Part shown: piece by piece, positions 1-7,078 of the stretch
Position numbering within the stretch: position 1 is the stretch's first letter
Layout of the letters: every line of letters begins with the position of its first letter
NCBI RefSeq assembly: GCF_019186805.1
Contig: NZ_CP066782.1
Coordinates: 1-52,138 of the forward strand
Source of the DNA: Comamonas fluminis
GTDB taxonomy: Bacteria; Pseudomonadota; Gammaproteobacteria; Burkholderiales; Burkholderiaceae_C
Direction: 5' to 3'
DNA length: 52,138 nucleotides
The notes under the pieces: generated by a model
What the model was told of the DNA's origin: nothing
Database searches by the model: none
What the model saw: the letters and a program-made list of their open reading frames with translations, nothing else
Position numbers and translations under genes: made by a program

Positions 1-80
1 GATGCCCTGCCCTACGCGCTGATAATCAAGGAGACTGCCTTGTAGCGGCGTTTTCCTCCCTGACAGCCCGCAGTCTTTCA

Positions 81-101
81 CCGCCTCGCACTGCGAGGCG
101 G
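81..101 (+). terminator. Rho-independent terminator
   Basis: A perfect 10-bp stem (CCGCCTCGCA / TGCGAGGCGG) with almost no loop is followed by the T-rich run GCTTTCTTTCC. It would stop rightward transcripts, for example from the TrlF-like gene if the window is circular. Bases 1-80 hold no complete gene; an open frame from base 1 ends at a TAG at 43-45 but is too short to identify. Confidence 0.6.
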
Positions 102-114
102 CTTTCTTTCCGGG

Positions 115-444
115 CTACGAGAACAGCTCGGAGTGCGTCCCGCTGCGCACGAAAACGACCAAGCCGCTCTTGCCCGAGTCGTCGAGCGTGTAGATCAGGA
201 GGAAGTCGCCGCCGACGTGGCACTCACGATGGCCTGCCCAGTCGCCCGTCAGGGCGTGATCGAGCCATTCAGGCGGCAGCGGCCCGTCGTTGGCGATCAG
301 CAGCGTCATGGCCTCTTTCAGCCGGTTCATGTCGTACCGGCCGGAATGAGACAGGCGCTGCCAGTCCTTGAGGAAGTCCTTGGTGTAGTCTGACGCTCGG
401 GGCAGGTTTGCCCGCTTACTTGCGGCTGGCTTCTTCGAGGTCAT
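115..444 (-). CDS. RelE/YafQ-type toxin of a type II toxin-antitoxin pair
   Basis: 109 residues, close to the usual YafQ length of about 90-100. The central segment (YTKDFLKDWQRL, then L-x-x-AMTLLIANDGPLPPEW, then GHRECHVGGDFLLIY and a C-terminal RSGTHSELF) fits the YafQ/RelE ribosome-dependent mRNA endonuclease fold, with conserved H, D and late H/F positions. By family knowledge it cleaves mRNA in translating ribosomes when the antitoxin is degraded. It overlaps the upstream antitoxin gene by 29 bp, so the pair is probably translationally coupled. The role in plasmid maintenance is inferred from context. Confidence 0.85.
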   Translation of the reverse strand: MTSKKPAASKRANLPRASDYTKDFLKDWQRLSHSGRYDMNRLKEAMTLLIANDGPLPPEWLDHALTGDWAGHRECHVGGDFLLIYTLDDSGKSGLVVFVRSGTHSELFS

Positions 445-697
445 TCAGCAAGGCGTCGGCAGTTGCGAAGCGAGCGCGACGGCTCTTGATGATCTCGTTG
501 GCCTCGGCGATGGCGACGCGGCTGGTGGCGTTCGGTGCCTTGAGCGCGAACGGCAGTTCCTTGTCGGCGACAACACGGGTCAGGAACACGCGGATCGCAT
601 CGGAGACGGTCAGGCCCATCGAGGCCAGCGTTTCCGCAGCCTGCGCCTTGACGTTCTCGTCCACGCGAACGTGAACCATAGTGGTGGTAGCAGCCAT
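416..697 (-). CDS. RelB/DinJ-type antitoxin
   Basis: 93 residues. The N-terminus (TTTMVHVRVDENVKAQA, then GLTVSDAIRVFLTRVV) is the ribbon-helix-helix DNA-binding and dimerisation domain typical of RelB/DinJ. The C-terminus (EANEIIKSRR...) is the toxin-wrapping tail. It lies first in the operon and overlaps the toxin gene, the classical order. It should neutralise the toxin and repress the operon through the palindrome just upstream at 724-736. The start is the ATG directly after the first in-frame GCC-rich leader; no competing start preserves the RHH strand. Confidence 0.88.
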   Translation of the reverse strand: MAATTTMVHVRVDENVKAQAAETLASMGLTVSDAIRVFLTRVVADKELPFALKAPNATSRVAIAEANEIIKSRRARFATADALLNDLEEASRK

Positions 698-723
698 GAC
701 GGCCTCCTATTGCGACTGATTGA

Positions 724-736
724 GATACATTGTATC
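724..736. promoter_or_regulatory. Palindromic operator upstream of the toxin-antitoxin operon
   Basis: GATACATTGTATC is a perfect 6-bp inverted repeat around one central base, 27 bp upstream of the antitoxin start. RelB-type antitoxins autoregulate by binding such palindromes, so this is the likely operator. Binding is inferred. Confidence 0.55.
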
Positions 737-800
737 GCACACCGCGCACAATCGCAAGGCGACACCCCTCCCCCCCCGGTGCCCCATCTCTAGGTATGTA

Positions 801-830
801 TATAGGTAGGTATATATATACCTACCTATA
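801..830. repeat. AT-rich palindromic element, copy 1
   Basis: A perfect 30-bp palindrome with half-site TATAGGTAGGTATAT, preceded by a partial copy (TAGGTATGTA, 791-800). It sits between the toxin-antitoxin operon promoter region and the 3' end of the exonuclease gene. It is the founding copy of a family found at six or more places in the first 7 kb. Confidence 0.85.
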
Positions 831-1365
831 GCGACCACGGCAGGAGCTTGGCGATGTTGCGGGCATCGTCGAGGCCGCGATGGTGCGAGCCATCGAGAGG
901 CAGGCCCACCATCTGCAACGCGCGGGCCATCCCCACTTCCTTGATCTTGCGGCCCTTAGCAAACCGGCGCTTGAGGTTCACATGCTCGAACGCTGCGAGC
1001 GGGCTTTCGATGCCGTGTCGCTCGCAGTCACGCGCAAGCTGCTTGGCGTCGAATTGGCCCCAGCTCCCCCACGTTGCGCCCGGTGCCTGATGGCGTTGGG
1101 CGAAGCTGGCCAGCCGTGCCGCGACCGCTGGGAACAACTCGGCACCGTCCACGTCGGCCTGCTGGATGTTGGTGAGCTGCCGACAGAACGGAGTGAGCTG
1201 AGGGCGTACCACGGGGCGCACCAGCGCCTGAAACGTGTCGAGCACGCTGCCCTCAACCGTAGCCCAAACCGCGCCGATCTCGATGATCTCCATATCGCTC
1301 GCCGGGAGGCCATCGGCATCGTCGCAGGTGGCCTCAAGGTCAATGACGAGCACCACCGGGGTCAC
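826..1365 (-). CDS. DEDDh-family 3'-5' exonuclease
   Basis: 179 residues from the GTG at 1365, which overlaps the stop of the upstream HAD gene (GTGA). Motif I is VIDLEATC (D-x-E), followed by MEIIEIGAVW. FDAKQLARDC supplies the middle Asp and HRGLDDARN the His-Asp pair of the DEDDh (RNase T/ERI-1/KapD-like) fold. The family removes nucleotides from RNA or DNA 3' ends with two metal ions; the substrate here is unknown. The coupling to a HAD hydrolase gives a nucleic-acid end or nucleotide-processing pair of unknown purpose. Longer upstream starts would run into the HAD reading frame and are not needed. Confidence 0.8.
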   Translation of the reverse strand: MTPVVLVIDLEATCDDADGLPASDMEIIEIGAVWATVEGSVLDTFQALVRPVVRPQLTPFCRQLTNIQQADVDGAELFPAVAARLASFAQRHQAPGATWGSWGQFDAKQLARDCERHGIESPLAAFEHVNLKRRFAKGRKIKEVGMARALQMVGLPLDGSHHRGLDDARNIAKLLPWSL

Positions 1366-1913
1366 AGAATCCCCGCGAGGGCATCGACCAGCGACTGCCC
1401 TCCCCTGCGATTCAGCCAGCGCGGCTGCATCCCGAAGGCCTGCGGCCCGTCGAAGTCGCACCGCTTGCTGTCGCCTACGAAAACCGTCTCAGCCGGAGCG
1501 CAGCCCAGCTCGGCGCACGCAAGCCGGTACATCGTCGGGTGTGGCTTGGCCAAGCCTACTTCGTAGGACAAGACGTAGGCGTCCAGCTCTGGCAAGAGGC
1601 CGCGCACGGCCGGGCCGTACTCATAGGCAAGGTTCGAGCACACCGCCAAGCGCAGCCCTGCTGCCCGTGCCTTGACGAGAACGTCGGCCACCTCGGGGAA
1701 CAGGCGCAGGCCGGACAGCTCTTCGGCCAAGTCGGCTTCCATGATGTCCAAGCTGCTTTCCACGCCCAGCTCGACGGCGAGGGTCGCCAGTGGCACGTCG
1801 CGCGTGAGGCAGGCGATCCGATCCACCGGCCGCCCGGCCGCGTCCACCAGATGCCCGTAGGGTGCAGGGCGCGTGGTGTAGCGGATCAGGGTGCCGAAGG
1901 CGTCAAAGACAAT
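1362..1913 (-). CDS. HAD-like hydrolase, start codon unclear
   Basis: HAD motif I (VFDAFGT) is encoded at about 1910-1890, motif II by AVCSNLA, the lysine by GLAKPHP and motif IV by VFVGDSKRCD, so the protein is a full haloacid-dehalogenase-type phosphohydrolase core of about 180 residues. The first GTG (1847) would remove motif I. Upstream in the correct frame there is no ATG, GTG or TTG before the stop that lies inside the AT-rich repeat; only ATT or ATA codons exist. An ATG at 1930-1928 is in another frame. Either a non-standard start is used or insertion of the repeat or an indel damaged the 5' end. The substrate is unknown. Confidence 0.65.
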   Translation of the reverse strand: MVFDAFGTLIRYTTRPAPYGHLVDAAGRPVDRIACLTRDVPLATLAVELGVESSLDIMEADLAEELSGLRLFPEVADVLVKARAAGLRLAVCSNLAYEYGPAVRGLLPELDAYVLSYEVGLAKPHPTMYRLACAELGCAPAETVFVGDSKRCDFDGPQAFGMQPRWLNRRGGQSLVDALAGIL

Positions 1914-1929
1914 GGCTCTTGTGGCTGCA

Positions 1930-1967
1930 TGTATATATATACCTACCTATATACCTACATACCTACT
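1930..1967. repeat. AT-rich palindromic element, copy 2
   Basis: Contains TATATATACCTACCTAT followed by two further CCTACAT/CCTACT units, that is, the same half-site as copy 1 plus extra tandem half-sites. It separates the HAD gene from the small gene that ends at 1963, overlapping its last codons. Confidence 0.75.
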
Positions 1968-2166
1968 CGAACAGCTCGCGCTCGAACTCGACGCCAGCCA
2001 CCACCAGCGGCTCGCCGCTGGGCCAGCGCTTGGGCGGCTGGTGATCGCTGATGACCTGCACGTCGGTGTCGTCGTTGACCACGGCCACGTCGGCGGCGTG
2101 CAAAGCGGCTTGCTTGCTCGCCCGCTCGAAGCGGCAGGTGTTGGGGTCGAATGTCCAAAAGCGCAT
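1963..2166 (-). CDS. Hypothetical small plasmid protein
   Basis: 67 residues starting MRFWTFDPNTCRFERAS and ending in an acidic FERELFE tail. No recognised domain. The start lies 1 bp from the stop of the upstream 184-residue gene, and an AGGAGGC-like ribosome site precedes it on the minus strand, so the two form one transcription unit. No function is proposed. Confidence 0.6.
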   Translation of the reverse strand: MRFWTFDPNTCRFERASKQAALHAADVAVVNDDTDVQVISDHQPPKRWPSGEPLVVAGVEFERELFE

Positions 2167-2167
2167 G

Positions 2168-2722
2168 TCAGCCTCCTTGGTCTTGAGCTTTGCGGCGCTC
2201 GTGCTCTTCGAGCAGCCGCTGGTAGGAATCGAATTCCGGCGTGCCGGGCGTGGCGAAGTTGGGCAGCATCAGCGGCTCGTACTCTTCCTCGATGACTGGA
2301 CGCCCCTTCACCGGCTCGGGCATCAGGTCGGCCAGCAAGCGCAACACGGCTCTGGTTCCGTTGCGGATCGCGACGGCGTTCTTGCTGTCGGTCGCGGCAT
2401 AGCCCTTTTGGATGCCGGTGCGGATGACGCCCAAGCGTTCGGCGAGCGTGTCGAGTTCGTACTGGGCTACCGACTTCAGGTGCTCTTCGTCCTGTTTGAC
2501 GCGCCACTCTTTCCATTCGTCCTGTTCGGCCGGAGTGAGGACGGCGGCCACTTCGGCGGGCAGCTCGCGGGCTGCGCGGTCGAACTTGGCCACCACGCGC
2601 TGCACGTTCTTGCCCTCCGGGAAATCTGGCGTTACCTCGCGCACGCGGCGCAGGCACTGCACGGTTTTGCCCTCGTGGTAGTTGCCATCTTGGTCACGGT
2701 GGCGGACGGTCTTGAACTGCAT
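2168..2722 (-). CDS. Hypothetical plasmid protein, charged and helical
   Basis: 184 residues beginning MQFKTVRHRDQDGNYHEGK. The sequence is rich in Glu, Lys and Arg with a probable long helical middle (about residues 60-130) and a Pro-rich C-terminus. No enzyme motif is visible. It is divergent from parA with about 200 bp between, and it shares the AT-rich repeat in that gap. Similar genes ride beside par loci on betaproteobacterial plasmids, but the function is unknown. Confidence 0.6.
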   Translation of the reverse strand: MQFKTVRHRDQDGNYHEGKTVQCLRRVREVTPDFPEGKNVQRVVAKFDRAARELPAEVAAVLTPAEQDEWKEWRVKQDEEHLKSVAQYELDTLAERLGVIRTGIQKGYAATDSKNAVAIRNGTRAVLRLLADLMPEPVKGRPVIEEEYEPLMLPNFATPGTPEFDSYQRLLEEHERRKAQDQGG

Positions 2723-2808
2723 GGGCTGCGTTCTCTTCTTTTAGTTGGTTGCGTATGTGTAGAACTATACGCAAAAGCGCGAAAGTCTGCTACCATTCGC
2801 TTGTGGTC

Positions 2809-2911
2809 GGTAGGTATATATATACTTACCGAGTCCCAGCGCCGGGGAGAAACCCGGCAGGTCGATGGTCAGCCGCTTTGCTGCTGCGTCGGTATGTATA
2901 TATATCTATAG
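2809..2911. repeat. AT-rich palindromic elements, copies 3 and 4, in the parA promoter region
   Basis: Copy 3 (2809-2830) is GGTAGGTATATATATACTTACC, a near-perfect palindrome split here as GGTAGGTATAT and ATATACTTACC. Copy 4 (2891-2911) is the degenerate GGTATGTATATATATCTATA and abuts the GGAG ribosome site of parA. The position suggests control of the par operon or a partition site. Confidence 0.7.
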
Positions 2912-2919
2912 GAGCACCC

Positions 2920-3546
2920 ATGATCTTCGCGTGTGTGAACACCAAGGGCGGCGTCGGCAAGACCACGACCGCTGTGCATTTGGCAGTGATGCTGGCCCGG
3001 CAGGGCAAGACCCTCCTGATCGACGGCGACCCGCAGGCCTCGGCCGCGAGCTGGGCTGCTTGGCGTCGTGAGACGCAATACGACCCGTCGCCCACCACCA
3101 CCTGCCTCGCTGGCAAGGCGATCTTGGCCGAAGGCAAGCAGTTGGCCAGCGGCTTCGAGCACGTCGTCGTTGATGCCGGTGGCCGTGATTCGGTTGGTCT
3201 GCGCTCAGCGCTGCTGCTGGCCCAGCGTGCCGTGATCCCAATTGGCGCGAGCAATCTGGACGCTGCCGCCATGACCGACTTGCTGGAAGTGGTCGAGCTG
3301 GCCCGCGACTACAACCCCGAGCTGGATGTGCGCGTGCTGCTGACCCGTGTCGATCCGCGCACCAAGGATGCGGCCGAGATGCTGGAATTCTTGGCCGAGC
3401 AGAAACTGACCGTGCTGCCGACCAAGGTGTGCGAGCGGGTGGCTTTCCGCCGCGCCATCGGCGAAGGCGCGAGCGTGCAGGAGCTGGGCCGTGACCAAGC
3501 CGCCATCGCCGAGATGGAAGCCTTCTTCAAGGAGGTGATGGCATGA
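2920..3546 (+). CDS. parA: ParA-family partition ATPase
   Basis: 208 residues from the ATG at 2920 with GGAG five bases upstream. The deviant Walker A is KGGVGKTTT (residues about 9-17), the A' motif is LLIDGDPQAS and the Walker B equivalent is VVVDAGGRDS. The length fits small (class Ib) ParA proteins without an N-terminal repressor domain. It should drive plasmid segregation on the nucleoid together with the next gene, whose start overlaps its stop (ATGA). AT-rich palindromes before and after the pair are candidate regulator or centromere sites. Confidence 0.92.
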   Translation: MIFACVNTKGGVGKTTTAVHLAVMLARQGKTLLIDGDPQASAASWAAWRRETQYDPSPTTTCLAGKAILAEGKQLASGFEHVVVDAGGRDSVGLRSALLLAQRAVIPIGASNLDAAAMTDLLEVVELARDYNPELDVRVLLTRVDPRTKDAAEMLEFLAEQKLTVLPTKVCERVAFRRAIGEGASVQELGRDQAAIAEMEAFFKEVMA

Positions 3547-3866
3547 GCATGAAGGGCAAGCCCAACACGGCGCAGTTCAAGCCGCCCAAAGACCCGACCG
3601 CCTTCCTCGAAGGCGGGGAGGCCGACAAGGCCGAAAAGCCGCTGGTGGCACCTGCGGCCGTGACCACGCCACCGGCCGCCACGCCGCCCGCTGCCGAGGA
3701 AACGCAGCGCTACGGCCGCGCACGGGTGCAAAAAATCTTCAACTTCCCCGAGGAACTGGCTGATCGCCTGCGCCGCGAAGCGCTCAAGCGCTCAGAAGAG
3801 AAGGGCGGCCGGGTCACGGAGAAGGACATCGTGATCGAGGCGCTGGAAGCCTTCCTCAAGGGCTGA
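3543..3866 (+). CDS. Small ParB-like partner, probably ribbon-helix-helix
   Basis: 107 residues overlapping parA by 4 bp. The N-terminus is Pro/Ala/Thr-rich and probably disordered (residues 1-55). The C-terminal half (VQKIFNFPEELADRLRREA, then GRVTEKDIVIEALEAFLK) has the strand-helix-helix pattern of RHH DNA-binding proteins. This is the layout expected for the centromere-binding partner of a class Ib ParA; the N-terminal tail would contact ParA. The assignment rests on context and pattern. Confidence 0.75.
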   Translation: MSMKGKPNTAQFKPPKDPTAFLEGGEADKAEKPLVAPAAVTTPPAATPPAAEETQRYGRARVQKIFNFPEELADRLRREALKRSEEKGGRVTEKDIVIEALEAFLKG

Positions 3867-3901
3867 TAGGTATATATATACCTATCTATGTATATATATA
3901 A
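3866..3901. repeat. AT-rich palindromic element, copy 5
   Basis: Directly after the parB-like stop: ATAGGTATATATATACCTAT followed by a partial second copy CTATGTATATATATAAC. With copies 3 and 4 it brackets the parAB pair, which is how centromere-like sites are often arranged. Confidence 0.75.
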
Positions 3902-3910
3902 CGATTTCCA

Positions 3911-3930
3911 GTATGGACTATAGTCCATAC
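3911..3930. promoter_or_regulatory. Perfect 20-bp palindrome, candidate operator
   Basis: GTATGGACTATAGTCCATAC is a perfect inverted repeat and is unrelated to the neighbouring AT repeats. It lies about 85 bp upstream of the ParC-like gene at 4014, where a dimeric repressor would be expected to bind. Confidence 0.6.
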
Positions 3931-4013
3931 AAGTGACGACACCAACACCATACAGCGACAGGCGCAACGAAACATGATATTGTTGCGATTGGGCGCGGAA
4001 TAAGGTATAAACG

Positions 4014-4322
4014 ATGCTGACGACAACTGCTAGTGTGGTCGCGCCGAAGGTTTTGAAGGAACTCATCGCCGCTGGGTCGGTTTCCGCCGCCCGAGTGGAA
4101 CCCGGTGACAAGGGCCTCTTGATCGTGGTGCGGGCCGGAATGAATGAGCGAGTGCTGGGTGCTGCCCGTGGCGGCCTTCGGTACTTCCAGAGTCTCGATG
4201 GAGCTGCAAGCGTTTTGCAGTCCTACGGGATCATGAAGTTTGATGTGAACACGGAGCACTGGGTGCCCAAGACGATGGTTCGAGGCTACAAGCAAGCCCC
4301 GGCCATGTTGGATGCAGAGTGA
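4014..4322 (+). CDS. ParC-like partition-associated protein (tentative)
   Basis: 102 residues, MLTTTASVVAPKVLKELIAA at the N-terminus. The basic middle (GMNERVLGAARGGLRYFQSLD) resembles small proteins annotated as ParC-family partition-associated factors that follow parAB on beta-proteobacterial plasmids. No catalytic motif is seen. The ATAAGG before the ATG is only a weak ribosome site. A structural search would decide. Confidence 0.55.
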   Translation: MLTTTASVVAPKVLKELIAAGSVSAARVEPGDKGLLIVVRAGMNERVLGAARGGLRYFQSLDGAASVLQSYGIMKFDVNTEHWVPKTMVRGYKQAPAMLDAE

Positions 4323-4569
4323 CCGTGATGAAGAAGGAGAGAGCTGACCAGACAGCAGAAAACTGGAGAGTCAGAAACGACAAAGCCCGCTTTGGCGAGC
4401 GGGTCTTGACAGATAAACCGGGCAGGGTGCCCAGACACGTACAGCGTTCGCTTTGGCGGGTGAACTCTGTACCAGTGCAATAAAGCGACTGAAAGTGCTT
4501 CCATTGTACGTGTCTTAAACCCTGCGCGCAAGCGTGCGCACGCCCCTATGGGACGTGTGATGAGGGGTT
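4323..4569 (+). promoter_or_regulatory. Structured leader upstream of repA
   Basis: No gene is evident. A hairpin with arms CCCGCT and AGCGGG followed by TCTT (about 4386-4408) looks like a terminator or attenuator. Further on, AGACACGTACA (about 4432) is the exact reverse complement of TGTACGTGTCT (about 4506), forming the base of a roughly 85-nt stem-loop just before repA. ColE2-type plasmids control Rep translation by an antisense RNA against a structured leader, so this is the likely copy-number control region. Confidence 0.5.
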
Positions 4570-5790
4570 ATGGCAGGTACAACGGCACAGAAACTAGACA
4601 ACCAGACCGCAGATCGCTTTTTCCAGTCGGGCACCGCGCTCAATCGCGTGCTCACGGAAGCGCCCTATCTGCCGCGTTGTTCTGACGACAAGACGGCCAC
4701 CCGAGTCCGGCCGCGCGAATACGCCATTCGCTACCCCTACATGCAGGTCAATCGGCCCGGCTTCGTGAGCTGGCTGATCTTCGACCTTGACCATGCCAAG
4801 GCGATGATCTGGGAGGACGCTGGCCTTCCTGCCCCCAACCTGATCGTCCGCAACCGCCAAAGCGGCCACAGCCACCTCTACTACGCGATTCCCCCGGTCT
4901 GTACGACCGAGGCCGCCCGCAGCAAGCCCATCGCCTACATGAAGGCCGTCTATGAGGCCTTCGCTGCCCGGCTCGATGCCGACACCGACTTCCACAGCGG
5001 CCCCGTGGCCAAGACGCCCGGTCATCCTTGGTGGCTGACGCACGAGCTGCACGCCCACGTCTACGAGCTGGGGGAGTTGGCCGACTACGTGGACTTGGCT
5101 GTGTCCAGCCCGTGGGGCAAGGGGCCTCAGTTCGACGAGGTGAGCCATTCCCGGCACTGCATCCTCTTCGAGCACCTGCGGCACTACGCCTATTCCATCG
5201 TGAACCGTGAGCGCGAGCGCGGCTCGTTTGCCACCTTCACGCGGCTGCTCGAAGTCTACGCGCACAACCGCAACAGCTTCCAGAAGCTGGGCTTCATGGA
5301 CAACCTGGCCCAGTCCTCACTCAAGGCCACGGTGAAGTCCGTCGCCCGCTGGACGTGGGATCGCTACACCGGCTGCGGCCGGTGCCACCGGGGCGTGATG
5401 CAGCTCGACAAGGACTTGCCGCTGATCGAGCGGCAGCGCCTCGCCGCCGCCCGCACCCACGACGTGCGCCACAAGACCACCGAGTCCAAGGTGCGCGCCG
5501 CGTGCCGCCTGCTGCAACAGAAGGGCGAAGCCCTCACGCAAGCCGCTATCGGCCGCGTAGCGGGCCTCACAAGGCAGACGGTGGCCACCTACAAGCATGT
5601 GCTCGAAGAAGTGCTCAAACCCGTCGCCGTGGCGATTTTGGGGGGCACTTCGGGCAAGGCCGAGGATGTTAAGCATGGTGCACATCAGGTAACTGCCGCC
5701 CCGCAGGGGGCCGGGGTTCCGGTTTCAGCTTCGGTGTCCCTTGAGCTGTTTCCTGCTGGGCCGGGTGTCGTGCCTGTGCTGGATGGTTGA
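4570..5790 (+). CDS. repA: ColE2-type replication initiator (Replicase family)
   Basis: 406 residues. The N-terminal half shows the ColE2/Replicase (PF03090) pattern: YMQVNRPGFVSWLIFDLDHA, PNLIVRNRQSGHSHLYYAI, FHSGPVAKTPGHPWW and LGELADYVDL. This is followed by an NRERERGSFATF segment typical of the PriCT-1 region. The C-terminus (about residues 320-345, QAAIGRVAGLTRQTVATYKH) is a helix-turn-helix. Such proteins bind a short origin and synthesise a primer for DNA polymerase I. A typical ColE2 Rep is about 300 residues, so the last 60 (Gly/Ala/Pro/Val-rich) are an extension. It is the only clear replication initiator in the window. Confidence 0.9.
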   Translation: MAGTTAQKLDNQTADRFFQSGTALNRVLTEAPYLPRCSDDKTATRVRPREYAIRYPYMQVNRPGFVSWLIFDLDHAKAMIWEDAGLPAPNLIVRNRQSGHSHLYYAIPPVCTTEAARSKPIAYMKAVYEAFAARLDADTDFHSGPVAKTPGHPWWLTHELHAHVYELGELADYVDLAVSSPWGKGPQFDEVSHSRHCILFEHLRHYAYSIVNRERERGSFATFTRLLEVYAHNRNSFQKLGFMDNLAQSSLKATVKSVARWTWDRYTGCGRCHRGVMQLDKDLPLIERQRLAAARTHDVRHKTTESKVRAACRLLQQKGEALTQAAIGRVAGLTRQTVATYKHVLEEVLKPVAVAILGGTSGKAEDVKHGAHQVTAAPQGAGVPVSASVSLELFPAGPGVVPVLDG

Positions 5791-5998
5791 GATGGAGCCG
5801 GTTTTGGTTTTGAGTAGCCCAAGCGTTTATCAAACGCGAGTAGCCGCAAGTGGGTTGTGGGTAAGTCCGCAGGACTTATCCATCATCCCGCGCGCAGGGC
5901 GAAGCCCGGAGGGTGTTCCGCCGCGCGCAAGCGCGGCCCCCCCTCAGTTTTCGGCGTGGCGGCCGTGTCGGTTGAATGGAGTTCGGAGGATGTAGCGT
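5791..5998. other. Candidate replication origin downstream of repA
   Basis: Gene-free. It contains two GAGTAGCC copies (about 5812 and 5839) flanking AAGCGTTTATCAAACGC, then GTAAGTCC and GGACTTATC as an inverted repeat, and several GCGCGC-rich hairpins. ColE2-type origins are short sequences directly after rep. The position and repeats fit, but no exact origin match is claimed. Confidence 0.4.
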
Positions 5999-6352
5999 AT
6001 GGCTCGACGGTCTTTTGACGATGAAACGCTCGCATGGGTGCGAGAGATGCCGCTGTCGCAGGTGCTCGACAAGCTGCGCGATGATGGTCAGTTGTTCTGG
6101 CGTCGCGATCCTGACTTCGTGCCGGAGAAGGACAAGCGGACGGTGCGGCTGTTTTTGTCGTCGCCCTCGGGCTTTGCTTGGGAAGTTCTGGTGACGGGCC
6201 TCAAGTGGTTTGACGTGCGCGCAGGGAAGGGTGGAGGTGGCGGCATCGACCTCGTGATGCACCTGTTGGGCATCGACTTCGTGAAGGCCGTCAAGCTGCT
6301 TTCGTCCGGTGCCGGTGTGGCTGGCCAGCGTCGTCCAGTTCGGCCGCAGTGA
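5999..6352 (+). CDS. CHC2-primase-like small protein lacking zinc ligands
   Basis: 117 residues. GWEVLVTG-like strand residues and GGGGGIDLVMHLLGIDFVKAVKLL match the C-terminal half of the CHC2 zinc-binding domain of DnaG-type primases (GG-x-aidFvm-x-l-x-gv-F-xeAv-xll). No cysteine is present, so the zinc site is absent. In many plasmids a similar short protein precedes a Toprim/primase gene, but none follows here. It may be a DNA-binding remnant or a Rep accessory protein. Confidence 0.65.
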   Translation: MARRSFDDETLAWVREMPLSQVLDKLRDDGQLFWRRDPDFVPEKDKRTVRLFLSSPSGFAWEVLVTGLKWFDVRAGKGGGGGIDLVMHLLGIDFVKAVKLLSSGAGVAGQRRPVRPQ

Positions 6353-6833
6353 AATTCGGGCGGCTCGCTGCTGCGCATCGACCGGGCTCTCGTGCTTCGC
6401 ATCGAGCCTCGTGACGAGTCTCGACCCCTGCGGGCTTCGATCTTCCCTCCCTGTCGGTCGGCCTGCCGCTTTCGCCGTCCCGGCGACCGAAACCCCTTCG
6501 GTTTCGGCTTCCCGCGTGGGGTCTTGCCCCACACGTCGCGGGGAATGTGGGCGGGCTTTGCCCTTGACATCCCCCTCTGACGTGAGGCTCTGGTCGTTCC
6601 AGCCGCATCAAGGGTGCGCTGCGCCGTGATCCTCACCCGTTCGGTGCTCGGGCTGCGCCCTGTGCTCCGCGTGCGGCTTCCGGTCACGCCCTTGACCCGG
6701 CTTCCAATTGAAAACCGTATGTATATAGGTAGGTATATATATACATAAATCGAGCGAATCAAGCGGCTTGTGTGGCGCTGGGGAAGTCGTGACGCAAGGA
6801 TGGTGGCTTGTTCATCACCGGAGATCGACTCCC
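6353..6833. other. GC-rich non-coding stretch with hairpins
   Basis: No supported gene. Short stems include CCGAAACC/GGTTTCGG (about 6488-6509) and GTGGGG/CCCCAC (about 6516-6533). AT-rich palindrome copy 6 follows at about 6719. The base composition resembles the 3' regions of other beta-proteobacterial plasmid rep modules. Confidence 0.4.
6719..6746. repeat. AT-rich palindromic element, copy 6
   Basis: ATGTATATAGGTAGGTATAT followed by ATATACATA, the same motif as copies 1-5. It is the last one before the miniature transposon, so the family is confined to the replication and partition module. Confidence 0.8.
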
Positions 6834-7022
6834 ATGCAAACTACCAAAACCACCCCGTACCACTGCGCCGAGCTGCGGCGCTCTGTGCCCGTGCTCCAGC
6901 GGATCGAATGGGTGAGCGGGATCGGCCAAGACGATGCCGAGCCGGTTGTGCTCGCCGAGGCCTGTGCGCTGGCCAGCCGCTGCCCGAGGGTCGCGCACTG
7001 CCCGCTGACGGCCGACGAGTAG
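6834..7022 (+). CDS. Hypothetical small protein
   Basis: 62 residues beginning MQTTKTTPYHCAELRRS, with three Cys in the second half (two in ASRCPRVAHCPL). A GGAG about ten bases upstream supports the ATG at 6834. The Cys spacing could hold a metal but no family is recognised. It is followed by the hairpin-rich GCCCCAGC/GCTGGGGC at about 7048-7067, a possible terminator. Confidence 0.5.
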   Translation: MQTTKTTPYHCAELRRSVPVLQRIEWVSGIGQDDAEPVVLAEACALASRCPRVAHCPLTADE

Positions 7023-7078
7023 GGCGGCTCGATGGCCGCCCCGGAAGCCCCAGCTTGCGGGCTGGGGCGGGGTCACGG

